A DNA stretch of 64,000 nt from Hyunsoonleella aquatilis (GTDB lineage Bacteria; Bacteroidota; Bacteroidia; Flavobacteriales; Flavobacteriaceae), in contig NZ_JACNMF010000005.1 of the NCBI RefSeq assembly GCF_014270105.1, positions 186,001 to 250,000 on the forward strand, in the 5' to 3' direction. Numbering within the stretch: the first letter of the stretch is position 1; each line of letters begins with the position of its first letter. This document shows positions 48,701-57,595 of the stretch, one piece after another. The notes beneath the pieces are model-generated. The model saw nothing but the letters and a program-made list of their open reading frames with translations, ran no database searches and was not told where the DNA came from. The position numbers and the translations under genes were made by a program.

Positions 48701-51700
48701 TTCAGTACGTATTCCTTTTAATATATTTTCTCTTGGATTAATACTTAAATAATCTATCCAATCCAATTTTCTTTTATGAACTCTAATTTGAGATGATAAA
48801 TTTATCCAGCCATTGAAAAGGTAATTTAATTTACTTTCTAACTCCTTTTCATTCACTAATATTTCTGGATTAAACCCCTTAACAAAAAGAAACTTTGAGG
48901 CTATGATGTCATCTTCATTGTTGCCATAATTAAACGCCTCTAAATCATTTAATTTTAGCAACTCTTGAATCCCCTCATAATCTTGACTTATCATAAACAT
49001 TGAATCAATAAACTCTTCATTTTTTTCTGAATAAATAATTAATTGATTCTCAATTTTCATCCATCTTTCATTATTGAACTTAATTGAAAACTCTTTAATT
49101 TTTTCACTATTGAATTGTTGTGACAATAAAACAAATGCTAATTGGTGGCTATTAGTTATTTGCTTATTATTTAAGTTTTCTAAAAATTTTGAAACCAATT
49201 GATTAGTCACACCAGCACTGGAAATCTTGAAAAGCTTATCTGCTGTTTGATGATTTAATATTTCACGGGATATTGCATCATTATGGATTTGTTGAATTAT
49301 TTCAATACTATCAGCATTTTCAAGATTTAATATTTGAGATTGTGATAGTACAATGTCTTTATCACCTCTTTTAACCTCAATAGAATCTTGCGCACTGTCT
49401 ATATCTGCAATAATTATTTCTGACTCATCTTTTAGAATTTTAATTTTTTCTTGTATTGTTTCTAATTCATCATCGGCAATAACCCCTTCAACTACTTCTT
49501 TCAGTAGTTTTAAGTATAAATTATTGCTTCTTTCATTATTCCAATAGGCATCTAAAGGCGTAAAAGTAAGGGTTTCTAAAAGTGCTTTTTTATCTTGTAA
49601 ACGCTCTGCCAGAACTAACTCTATTAAATCCAATTCTTGATCCTCATTATCTTCTTTGAAAATCTCAATTAAATGTTCTACTAGATTACTTTCTGCTAAC
49701 TCAATATTAGCTTTGAAAGAAGCAAACTCGTTAGGTATGAGTTCATAATCATCTGAATAGTATGTTCCAACATATTTGATTATTGCTGTTTTTGAAGTAA
49801 ATATTTGTTGTTTAGAGTTTGTTGATTCGATAGTATATTCCCCATTATTTTGGACAATACAATTATCTTCAAAGAAATCTAATTCACATTTAGTTGAAAA
49901 CAACAGCAAATAGTGCAATTCTGTTTTATTAATTTTCTCTACTTCTAAATCTTTGTCAATATTAGCGAGGTTATAGGAAAAAGGCACTTTATCCATAGAC
50001 GACAACATACAAGCATCTGGAATATACACATTGTAATACTTCAGAATTACCTCCTGTATATTTTGAAAATTATCTTGAGATAGATGCGCTAACTTTTCAT
50101 TAAAATAAATTTCATCTACATGGATAACCTCTCCTTTATATATTATTAATTTAGAAGTATTGAGTAAATAATTGGCTTTTTCTTGCCAATTACTTTTATC
50201 ATACAAAATGATTATTTCATCAAATACCTCTTTAGACTCCTTTTGATTAATTGAAACATGTTCTAAAATGTCCTTCCAGAAAGGATAAATGACACCTTCA
50301 TAAATTTCTTGATCAGTATCAATTAAATAGTTTTTATAGGCTGTATTGTTTTCTTCTGGATGAATACAAAACCTCGAAAGCCAATTGTGTTGTGAAGCTG
50401 CTAATAAATTTTTAAAATGAGCAGGAACATTGTTATTGTTTTTAAATAATTTCAATTCCTTAATTCTGTCCCCAGGTGTTTCATTCAATGTTCTAAACGC
50501 CTCATATATATTATGTTTCTCTTTGACAGATAAACTATTAAGGTTTTCGTTCTTAACAACTGTACTAAATAATTTTGTTACATTTAAATAACCTCCTGCT
50601 TGAGATTTATTATTGAATAAACTAAAATATTTAGGGTTAAAATCAAAATCCTCAAAATTATGTTCCGTTACATTGAACTTTAGCTTAATTAATATGTCTT
50701 TTATATTATTAAGTTTATTATAAGTAATAATATAACCTTCAGATTCTTTTTCTTGTACTTCATTTGGACTTAAAGATTCATAATTATTAAACTTGAACAG
50801 TTTCGTTTCAAAGAAGTTTGCTTTAAAAATAGCATTGGAAACTATTTCTTGAGGAACATTTTTAAGTTCTTTTAATAAGGTATCTAAATTATTTTCTTGT
50901 TTTAGCCAGCCATTTAAATAATTAAACACCTGATTGTTTGAAATGAACAATTTACCTAAATCAAAATTTTTGATATTTAACTTTGTTATAGCGGATAATT
51001 CAAATTGAATACCTGAATCACTCCAATAAAACCATTTTACGTTTTCTAATCCCCAAGTAAGAGGCTCTACATCTATTTTTGTTTTCTTAATAAATACTTC
51101 ATCAGGATTTGATACAACGGAAAACTCATTGGAATTTAAAGATTCCCTAACTGGAATATATCTTTTGAGTAACTCATTTATAGGATTTATATAAGGTTTT
51201 TCAATCCACAATCTATCTTGATTTGCACTCTTTCCGGAAGTTAGTAATGCAGCATAAAAATGTAAAAATAATCGTCTTTCAGAATCTATATCGGAATTTG
51301 AAAGCCGTTTTAATTCTTCATCAATTTTATTTACAATGGTCTCGAGTAATCTTTCGTTTATACCATCTTGATTTGTACTTCCCTTATGCAAAAAGGTTCT
51401 TGAGCTACCCTTGTAAAACGCATTGGAATGCAACACGTAATTGAAGTTATGTACCTCTTCTGATAATGGAAAATACAAGTATAAATTAGGTGCTCCCTTA
51501 AAATAATCTTCAATTAGATTGTGCTTTCTAAAACCAAATAGCACTTCTACATTGGCTTCTTCCTTTAATTTATTTTGTTGCTCTGCTGAAAGTTCATCAT
51601 AAGTTTGCACACCAAAACGTATATAAGCATACGTATCTTTTTCAGAGTTTTTATCTATGGTAAATTTCACATACTCTAATTCTGGATATGTGATAGGTTC

Positions 51701-52684
51701 TTCTTCTTTTAACTGAACTGTTTTAAGTAGATTATCTGTTTTTTCAACCTCGTCGGTAGTTTCTTTTAGTATTGCTAACGCAAACTTGACACCTTCTTTT
51801 AAGTTAATTTCATCTAATTCCGTCTCCTTGCCCGAACCCAATTTGATAAAAAACAAAGCACCTTCATTATAAGTATTTCTATTAAGAATATGCCGATATT
51901 TCTTTACCCATCTTGACAAGACCTTATATTCAGAGTTATTGAATGGGTTTACTTCTGCTAAAGCTCCATTAGCCATTATAGGCAGTTCATCTATTTTATC
52001 ATTTTCTGGTAAGCACGGAAAACATGTAATTAGAATTTTAAATAGCCAAGGATAGTCATCTTTGATATTAAGATTACCTTTTTCATTTAAATTATATTCT
52101 ATCTCCGTTGGCTCGAGAGTTTCAGCATTAGCAAGGTTTTCAATTTCATAATTCTTCCAGCTAAATAAAATAGGACCCGAATTTTCATTAATTAATTCTT
52201 CAAGTCCGTTGTTTTTCCCCACTAACCTATGGGCTAATTTAAAACCAATACCAAACTTTCCTATTGTCTCACTGTCTGCTGTTTTGGTGGATGAACCAAC
52301 ATTTAGAATAGAGCGAATACTATCACCGTTAAACATATTACCGTTATTTGCCACTAACAAATAGTAGTTGCCATCAATAGGGTCTTTATCCCAAATCATT
52401 GTGAAATGGGTGCTTTCTGCATCTACAGCATTTTGCAAGAACTCATAGACTGCTTGACCGTCTTTGGCCATATCCAAAAAGCTTTGTAAAAAATTTTCTA
52501 TTCCAGCTTCTGCTTTACCATATCCTTCTTTATCTCCGTGATAAATTTCAAACCACCCAAATTTCTTTTTTTTAGAGTTTTCTTCAATTAGGTAATTACC
52601 AATAAAATTTTCATCTCGAGAAGGCAAATCTCTAATCACCGTTTTGTACAGGGAACGATATTGTTGGATGTTTTTGATTTTCAT
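45767..52684 (-). CDS. Giant GHKL (sacsin-like) ATPase - SF1 Upf1-like helicase fusion
   Basis: 2305 residues. The N-terminal GHKL/Hsp90-like ATPase (about 55-260) has EFLQNAVDAE (E81, N85, D88), NNGNMF (112-118; Asn where Asp is usual), and GKFGIGFK (142-149). The middle (about 400-1780) is long and mostly unrecognised, with helix-rich and acidic stretches. The C terminus is an SF1B Upf1-like helicase: Walker A GPPGTGKTT (near 1817), APTNKAAD-like TPTNKAADVV, DEASM (near 1955), AGDPKQIPPV, TQYRS, TVHGFQGDE and NVAVSRAKDYL. A small C-terminal domain has NCYITGHDNVNVFG. It sits between the RecD-like gene (9-nt gap) and hsdR (4-nt overlap). It is very likely defence-related, but no named system was recognised with certainty. 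Confidence 0.85.
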   Translation of the reverse strand: MKIKNIQQYRSLYKTVIRDLPSRDENFIGNYLIEENSKKKKFGWFEIYHGDKEGYGKAEAGIENFLQSFLDMAKDGQAVYEFLQNAVDAESTHFTMIWDKDPIDGNYYLLVANNGNMFNGDSIRSILNVGSSTKTADSETIGKFGIGFKLAHRLVGKNNGLEELINENSGPILFSWKNYEIENLANAETLEPTEIEYNLNEKGNLNIKDDYPWLFKILITCFPCLPENDKIDELPIMANGALAEVNPFNNSEYKVLSRWVKKYRHILNRNTYNEGALFFIKLGSGKETELDEINLKEGVKFALAILKETTDEVEKTDNLLKTVQLKEEEPITYPELEYVKFTIDKNSEKDTYAYIRFGVQTYDELSAEQQNKLKEEANVEVLFGFRKHNLIEDYFKGAPNLYLYFPLSEEVHNFNYVLHSNAFYKGSSRTFLHKGSTNQDGINERLLETIVNKIDEELKRLSNSDIDSERRLFLHFYAALLTSGKSANQDRLWIEKPYINPINELLKRYIPVRESLNSNEFSVVSNPDEVFIKKTKIDVEPLTWGLENVKWFYWSDSGIQFELSAITKLNIKNFDLGKLFISNNQVFNYLNGWLKQENNLDTLLKELKNVPQEIVSNAIFKANFFETKLFKFNNYESLSPNEVQEKESEGYIITYNKLNNIKDILIKLKFNVTEHNFEDFDFNPKYFSLFNNKSQAGGYLNVTKLFSTVVKNENLNSLSVKEKHNIYEAFRTLNETPGDRIKELKLFKNNNNVPAHFKNLLAASQHNWLSRFCIHPEENNTAYKNYLIDTDQEIYEGVIYPFWKDILEHVSINQKESKEVFDEIIILYDKSNWQEKANYLLNTSKLIIYKGEVIHVDEIYFNEKLAHLSQDNFQNIQEVILKYYNVYIPDACMLSSMDKVPFSYNLANIDKDLEVEKINKTELHYLLLFSTKCELDFFEDNCIVQNNGEYTIESTNSKQQIFTSKTAIIKYVGTYYSDDYELIPNEFASFKANIELAESNLVEHLIEIFKEDNEDQELDLIELVLAERLQDKKALLETLTFTPLDAYWNNERSNNLYLKLLKEVVEGVIADDELETIQEKIKILKDESEIIIADIDSAQDSIEVKRGDKDIVLSQSQILNLENADSIEIIQQIHNDAISREILNHQTADKLFKISSAGVTNQLVSKFLENLNNKQITNSHQLAFVLLSQQFNSEKIKEFSIKFNNERWMKIENQLIIYSEKNEEFIDSMFMISQDYEGIQELLKLNDLEAFNYGNNEDDIIASKFLFVKGFNPEILVNEKELESKLNYLFNGWINLSSQIRVHKRKLDWIDYLSINPRENILKGIRTENEIPPKEFSHWAGEDINKIQFLSDLGFWKGENVIQGLRSYLLGELGSLSEEFSFDRVNNSLLLNTLKGLSGKFTRLNNNPIIINNEDTRRIELIEKIINHLISKEQDGIPRLVYHTIDSFKIVMSEENDFYYINEDVHSKLIDNEQNNLNRLYTSVNILKLPITGVDEFVRDFKELKYEKTFLSDINANEHNEPFYRNWRSENNIRLIKQDSIEFQILFDNDTEVFDLGVIEDGICNISVGESNQVVIYYKKSTSLEELSISLQDDKPELSDAIEDIIVRKNSMLSKIYEAYNAADKDGIESSHLKALQSVFKQEDLKHEREKLLESIKSDNKYSYSWFKSYLNLLLTFEDKQDTTQQKSIVFQEIKRYKFKDKISNKYFLLCGANSLIPINIEDFEDFSITLVQKNKRRVNIDVEGVSKRGQDLLIFCRTPIQQNIIDGFKEVLQVKISFSPVLHLLELLKNAFFNETNIDTWDNIKEKLPKLEFIYGPPGTGKTTTICKKVERIVQEKHDSKFLLLTPTNKAADVVCKKLIDNQHKYENEQAEIGDENVFRMPVSMVRVGRSTDVELEEYDENLYKESLDQDIIDNTHLIASTIHRIPYYDVFNQEANSSTKLFKLEEYWDYIIFDEASMTNLPYIVFAIMAIHKFNPEAKFIIAGDPKQIPPVVNVTDKELEEIDIQDENIYTMMGINSFNPHEQERDRREKDVIQNLTTQYRSVKSIGQLFSDLSYNNLLNHHREDVNHAAKELPENLKKLINKNVTFIDIPLDVDNSIFRIDKLFYSSYHTYSAILVAEIVKYFDTLLSDSESWSIGLIAPYKAQAVILNKLITSFGISDKIKIYSDTVHGFQGDECDIIFFIANPNNIRYTGHYKSLMSKEYIYNVAVSRAKDYLVILHPFEVISNNLFINQLRESYVRNFGENAIKNYQEFEEAIFKQPDFIENNCYITGHDNVNVFGQIEMKYFIKSNDNAIDIQLRKL

Positions 52685-52693
52685 TTTTAAAGC

Positions 52694-55600
52694 TTAAATC
52701 AGTTTAGATATTTTATTGATTACTTCTTCAATTGCAATTGAATCTATACCTCCTTTTTCACTCTCTGTTGTTGTAAATAGGTTATCTGTTAGTTTATAGC
52801 CATTATCATTATAAAATTGAAGTTTCTTTTCCCAATCGGCTCTGTAACTTGGTAAAGACATCATTCCCAAATGCTCAAGAATAATTATATCTCCTGCTGC
52901 ATCAATAAAGGTGAAATCAGGTATTCTTTTTTGCCCATTTTTACCAATAAATTCACGTTCATATTCAAAATCTATTTCTTTCTCCACTAACATATTTGCT
53001 ATTATAACCTCTGATTTGCTTCTGACTAATAACCCTTCTTTTTTGGTTTTATGAATCAACCCTTCTGCATAAGGTATACTATGTTTTTCTTCCCTTACTG
53101 AATAAGAGAATATATGTGTATTACGTTTTGCCGTTTCAGAATATTGAGGTTTGGATAGGTTTATAATCCAGTGTGGTGTATCTCCTTCAACCAATAATAT
53201 AAGCTTCTTTTTTGCTCTGGTTAAAGCCGTATATATTAATTCCCTTGAGATAATCCTTCCGGTTTTTGGGATAACCAAGAACACAAAATCAAAATCACTT
53301 CCTTGGCTTTTGTGAACTGTAATTGCATATGCCAATTCCAAATTACTTGAGTCATTATCTGCTTGTCCTTGTGATTTATAACCAAACGTTACCTTATTAT
53401 CAACACCTGCAAAAACCACATTAGCAAACCCCTTTCTGGTGTCTTTTACCAACCCCAATTGACCGTTAGACAATTGATAGGGTTCACCGCCAGGAAATCC
53501 ATCTTTCCATTCATTAACTGTTTGGATTACCTTATCATAAAGTCCTAATTGATACTCGCCAATTGATACCGTTCCTTTTAAACCGTTTCTAAATTGTTGC
53601 TGAAAGGTTCGATTTAAATTATAGGATCCCCAATAAGGTGCTTTAACCGGACTTAATAACTGAAATGCTTCTATTTTATCTGTGTTTACATTATATCCTT
53701 CAACACCCAAAACCTTATTAAGGGTTACATAATCCTTTTCACCTTTTAAGTCTAAATTTTCAATCAAAAGCCCATTAAGTTTGGTAATCAATGATTGTTC
53801 GTCTTCCCAATTTGTCACTTGCAAATCATTTAACAACTCATTACTACCTAACTTTTGGAAAATAGAATCGGCATCTTTTGATGGTTTTAATCCCGAGTAC
53901 CAAGAGGCCAATGTTAAGGTGTCTGAATTTTCTCCATCAACATTTCTAACTACTTCTTTTAATCTTGCCAATGCTTCATAAGCTTCAAAATCTTCGTCTT
54001 CTTCTTCCAGATTATCTAAAAAAGTACAAAAGTCTGCGAATGGTCTTCCTGCACCAATTGGTGGCAATTGATATGGGTCACCCACTAAAATAAGCCGTTT
54101 TATATGGCCTAAATCTAACGCTTGCATTAAGGCGTACAAATCATCTTCTGTAAGCATAGAGCACTCATCCACAATTACATTTTGTTCACCCTTATATTTT
54201 TCTTTACCTGTAAATCGGGGTTTCATTCGATTCCAATCAAAGCGATTTTGCTTGTTTAGGAACTGCGCTATGGTAAAAGCTTCACCACCTGCCATTTTAC
54301 CCAATTTAACTCTGGCTTTTCCTGTTGGGGCTAACAATAAAATTCCTTCAGTAGTTAAGGTTTTACATCCAAATAATGCTCCCAGCACCGTAGTTTTTCC
54401 AGTACCAGCAGGACCGTGTAGCACAGAAATTTTCCTATCTGTCAACCTTTGTAAAGCTGTAACTTGGTCTGCTAATGCCGCTATATGTTTTGGATTGTTA
54501 CCATTAAATGTAATACCATTATTAGCAATAACCCTTTTAATTAGTGCTTCCCAATTTTCATCTATTCCTTCTAACGCTCTTTTGGCTCTTGCTATCAATA
54601 CCTTTCTAAAGTAGGATTCAATTTCATTATACTTTTCGAGCTGTAAGGCTTGAATTTCTCCACGGTTTATAAAATTGAGTTGTTCTTTTATAAACTCTAT
54701 ATTGGTTATAATATAGTTTACCGGTAAGACTGTAGCTCTTTGAAGATTGAGTGTGTTTATGGTTTCTGTCAATTCGTTTACAGATACCAACGTATCGCCA
54801 TTTTCTGCAGCTCTTTTTAAGACTTGTGTGATTATGGCTCTTATTCGTCTTTGGTCTAATGGGGAATCTACCAATTGTGGTTTATTAGGAACATTTTCGC
54901 CCTGAATGGCTTTATCTTCAAATAATCCATTATCTATAGTTTCTACTGCTATTGGATAATTTTCTAAATCACCTTCATCTAATTCTGCAATTCTGTATGG
55001 GTTTTCTAAAATTTCTGCATCTGTTGTTTTATAACCTAACTTATTTCTGGTTTTGCTATCAAACCAATTTTTAATCTGTTTATCAGACAGTTCAAATCGT
55101 GATAATAGGATTAACAGGTTTTTTCTTTCGGTACTTTCATTTAACCAAATATCCCTAAAATGTGGCAGGTCTGATGCGTAAGGCTTATTCTGTAAATTAA
55201 TAATTCCATTAATAGCATCTTCCCATGCATCCCAAGGATTGTCTTTAACAGCTAACTGTTTGCTGTTCCGTAAGTCTTCTTCCAATAAATGACCATATTG
55301 AAAACCTAAAGCCAACAGGGCATTGCCGAAGGATGGGAACGGTCCCATACTTTCCTTAACCTTTCCTATTTGACGGTCTATCCATTGTATGTGATGTTCC
55401 CAAAGATCTTTTACTATACCATGACTTTTGATTCTTTCAACAATACTTCTCAACTTTCCTAACACCACCAAAGCCGAACTATCATTTACATGTTCACTAC
55501 CATAAGTAAACTCGTCTATAACCTCTTGTCTGCTCGCTGTTTCTTGTAAGGTGAGTTTTATCTCGTTAAGAAGGTCTTGTTTGTTTTTTTTGCCTTCTTT

Positions 55601-56350
55601 TGTTTTAAGAACATAATCTTCTGGTAGTTCCAAATACTCATAATATGGCAAAAGAATTCCTTCACTTGAAGTCTCATTAGGACGAATACCATGTTCAATT
55701 AATCTATCCCATAACGGATAGGTATAATCTGCATTGGTTTCGTATTTAAGTATTTTCGATTTTGTTTTTACAATGCCAATACCAACAATTAACCTTCTGC
55801 TGTCTTCATCTACAGGATTTGCTCCTTTAGCATAATACATGACCAAAGAATAATTTTCTTTTATAGGTTCAAAAAAACGTTTTAGAAGAGCCTCTTGTGT
55901 TTGATAGGTGTAAACCCATGATGATGGAAAAGGTGGGTTTTGGTCTCTGGGAATATCAGGATATTGTTCTTTTATTGTATTTTGATTACCTCTTAACATC
56001 CACCAGAAAGGCACTGCAAAACTGCTGAATGGTGGCACTGATATAGTTGTTGGTTTTAAAGCATTGTGTGGTACGTCTTTACCATTGGGTTTATAGTATG
56101 GATGCTGAAATGTACGGTTGTATTTAAGTGCACTCATAAAACTTGCACCTTCTGCTTTACAAGGTGGTAACTGATTTTGTTGCAAGGTACTCCAATGCTT
56201 ATCTGCTATTTTATCTTCTTCTTTATCGTTTTTATCTGCATAAATACGTGGTAAGTTTAAGCAATAGGCGTTTTGGGATGGATGCTTGCAAATAGCCCCA
56301 TTCCATTTATTGTCGTGCCAGCTTACCCTGATGGAAAGATGTTTTATCAT
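52694..56350 (-). CDS. RecD-like helicase with C-terminal PD-(D/E)XK nuclease
   Basis: 1218 residues. The N-terminal about 600 residues begin with a striking LSIRVSWHDNKWNGAICKHP block (Cys and His residues, possibly metal-binding), with no known family recognised. A RecD-like SF1 helicase follows: Walker A GPAGTGKTT (near 645), DECSML, GDPYQLPPIGAG, HKSQGSDFD and TALTRAKKKL. The C-terminal domain (about 1105-1180) has RSKSEV, PDFTF and ILEHLG, the E-D-E pattern of a PD-(D/E)XK nuclease. It can therefore unwind and cut DNA. Its start overlaps the hsdS stop by 4 nt. Confidence 0.85.
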   Translation of the reverse strand: MIKHLSIRVSWHDNKWNGAICKHPSQNAYCLNLPRIYADKNDKEEDKIADKHWSTLQQNQLPPCKAEGASFMSALKYNRTFQHPYYKPNGKDVPHNALKPTTISVPPFSSFAVPFWWMLRGNQNTIKEQYPDIPRDQNPPFPSSWVYTYQTQEALLKRFFEPIKENYSLVMYYAKGANPVDEDSRRLIVGIGIVKTKSKILKYETNADYTYPLWDRLIEHGIRPNETSSEGILLPYYEYLELPEDYVLKTKEGKKNKQDLLNEIKLTLQETASRQEVIDEFTYGSEHVNDSSALVVLGKLRSIVERIKSHGIVKDLWEHHIQWIDRQIGKVKESMGPFPSFGNALLALGFQYGHLLEEDLRNSKQLAVKDNPWDAWEDAINGIINLQNKPYASDLPHFRDIWLNESTERKNLLILLSRFELSDKQIKNWFDSKTRNKLGYKTTDAEILENPYRIAELDEGDLENYPIAVETIDNGLFEDKAIQGENVPNKPQLVDSPLDQRRIRAIITQVLKRAAENGDTLVSVNELTETINTLNLQRATVLPVNYIITNIEFIKEQLNFINRGEIQALQLEKYNEIESYFRKVLIARAKRALEGIDENWEALIKRVIANNGITFNGNNPKHIAALADQVTALQRLTDRKISVLHGPAGTGKTTVLGALFGCKTLTTEGILLLAPTGKARVKLGKMAGGEAFTIAQFLNKQNRFDWNRMKPRFTGKEKYKGEQNVIVDECSMLTEDDLYALMQALDLGHIKRLILVGDPYQLPPIGAGRPFADFCTFLDNLEEEDEDFEAYEALARLKEVVRNVDGENSDTLTLASWYSGLKPSKDADSIFQKLGSNELLNDLQVTNWEDEQSLITKLNGLLIENLDLKGEKDYVTLNKVLGVEGYNVNTDKIEAFQLLSPVKAPYWGSYNLNRTFQQQFRNGLKGTVSIGEYQLGLYDKVIQTVNEWKDGFPGGEPYQLSNGQLGLVKDTRKGFANVVFAGVDNKVTFGYKSQGQADNDSSNLELAYAITVHKSQGSDFDFVFLVIPKTGRIISRELIYTALTRAKKKLILLVEGDTPHWIINLSKPQYSETAKRNTHIFSYSVREEKHSIPYAEGLIHKTKKEGLLVRSKSEVIIANMLVEKEIDFEYEREFIGKNGQKRIPDFTFIDAAGDIIILEHLGMMSLPSYRADWEKKLQFYNDNGYKLTDNLFTTTESEKGGIDSIAIEEVINKISKLI

Positions 56351-57594
56351 ACCGTTTGTTTTATTAAATGCGTTACTCTTTTTTTACCTGATAAGAGATC
56401 TTGCATTAAGCCTCTTTTGATAGAATGTAGTTTAGAGAGTTGTGTGTCATAAAATCTAAATGATTTTTGAATTTTATCTAGCTTTGATGCTATAAGATTT
56501 TGTTCATCTATTTGAGGTAGTAAAATCCAAATTTGCCTTAAATCAGAAATGTTAATATCAATAAAGGTCGTTCCCTTTATCAACAGTTCCATCTGCCTTT
56601 CATTTCTGTAAGACTTCAAAAACCAAACTAAATAATTTGGGTTTAAGTCACTATTAGGACAAATTCTAGCCACACCTCGCGTTGTATTGCAATTTATATA
56701 TTCAGAGCTAACAAGATTAAAATCCCCTACTGAAGCCCTCACATTACAAACTATATCATTTTCTGATAAAATCGTTCTTTTGTATTTATCTGAAATTGAC
56801 TGTTTGGTACGAAGTAAATTTTTTAATGGGTTAATACCATTTTCCCCTAAATCAATTGTTCGTAAAACCGGTACACCATCCTCAATATGTTCAAAAGTTT
56901 GAACAATACCATAAGTAATAGAAGTACCTTTCATTTTACAGTTATCAAGAATTTCAATGTTCCATTCCACAGGAATACGCCCTAATTGACTATCTTTAAA
57001 TTGGTGTGTTGCTTCTTCACGAATATTACCATCTTTATCTATCCCTTTCGTTAAGAGGTCTTGCATTAAACCTGTTTTAATGCGTTGGTATTTAGCAATG
57101 AGTTTTTCGGTTTGTGTAATAGCTTCATCTACTTTGGATAGAATGCTGGCGATTTGAGTTTGTTCCTTTGGGTTTTCTGGAATTAAAAATTCAAATTCTT
57201 TAATTGCCTTCTGCTGAATATTTGGAAGGCCAGAACCAACACGTAAGTCCATTATTAAATGCTGTCTTCCTTTTAAAGCTTGGTATAGAAAACCATTATC
57301 AAGTTCTTTATCTAAATCCAATAAAGAGTAGCAGTGACCACCACTCCAGAACTTGGTTGTTATAAGGTTTATGTAACCACAAGAGTTACCTCCTTCACTA
57401 ATCGTAATTGTTTTTTCATTTGTATTCCATAGATCCGAATAACCAGACGGTTCAATTCCTCCGTTTATACAAGGGTACATTCCATAATCTGAAAGGTCAA
57501 TCTTATTGAATTGAACACCTTTTTTAATTTCACAAGCAGCACCAAGTTTTTTTAATTTCCATCCATCAGGAATATTTACTTTAACCTCTTTCAT
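56347..57594 (-). CDS. hsdS: Type I restriction specificity subunit S
   Basis: 415 residues. Two target-recognition domains (about 10-145 and 205-365), each followed by a conserved helical spacer: KVDEAITQTEKLIAKYQRIK with GLMQDLLTKG after TRD1, and a shorter copy with RGLMQDLLSGKK after TRD2. The two spacers correspond to direct DNA repeats. The protein reads the bipartite target and holds the two HsdM copies. The recognition sequence cannot be predicted from this. The start is one nt away from the hsdM stop; the end overlaps the helicase gene. Confidence 0.93.
   Translation of the reverse strand: MKEVKVNIPDGWKLKKLGAACEIKKGVQFNKIDLSDYGMYPCINGGIEPSGYSDLWNTNEKTITISEGGNSCGYINLITTKFWSGGHCYSLLDLDKELDNGFLYQALKGRQHLIMDLRVGSGLPNIQQKAIKEFEFLIPENPKEQTQIASILSKVDEAITQTEKLIAKYQRIKTGLMQDLLTKGIDKDGNIREEATHQFKDSQLGRIPVEWNIEILDNCKMKGTSITYGIVQTFEHIEDGVPVLRTIDLGENGINPLKNLLRTKQSISDKYKRTILSENDIVCNVRASVGDFNLVSSEYINCNTTRGVARICPNSDLNPNYLVWFLKSYRNERQMELLIKGTTFIDINISDLRQIWILLPQIDEQNLIASKLDKIQKSFRFYDTQLSKLHSIKRGLMQDLLSGKKRVTHLIKQTV
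56391..56421. repeat. Direct repeat in hsdS, copy near the 3' end
   Basis: Matches 57051-57081 at 26 of 31 positions. It encodes the conserved spacer motif GLMQDLL in both halves of HsdS. Such repeats allow recombination between target-recognition domains. Confidence 0.6.
57051..57081. repeat. Direct repeat in hsdS, central copy
   Basis: Partner of 56391-56421, same orientation, about 660 bp away, one complete target-recognition domain apart. Confidence 0.6.
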
Positions 57595-57595
57595 A

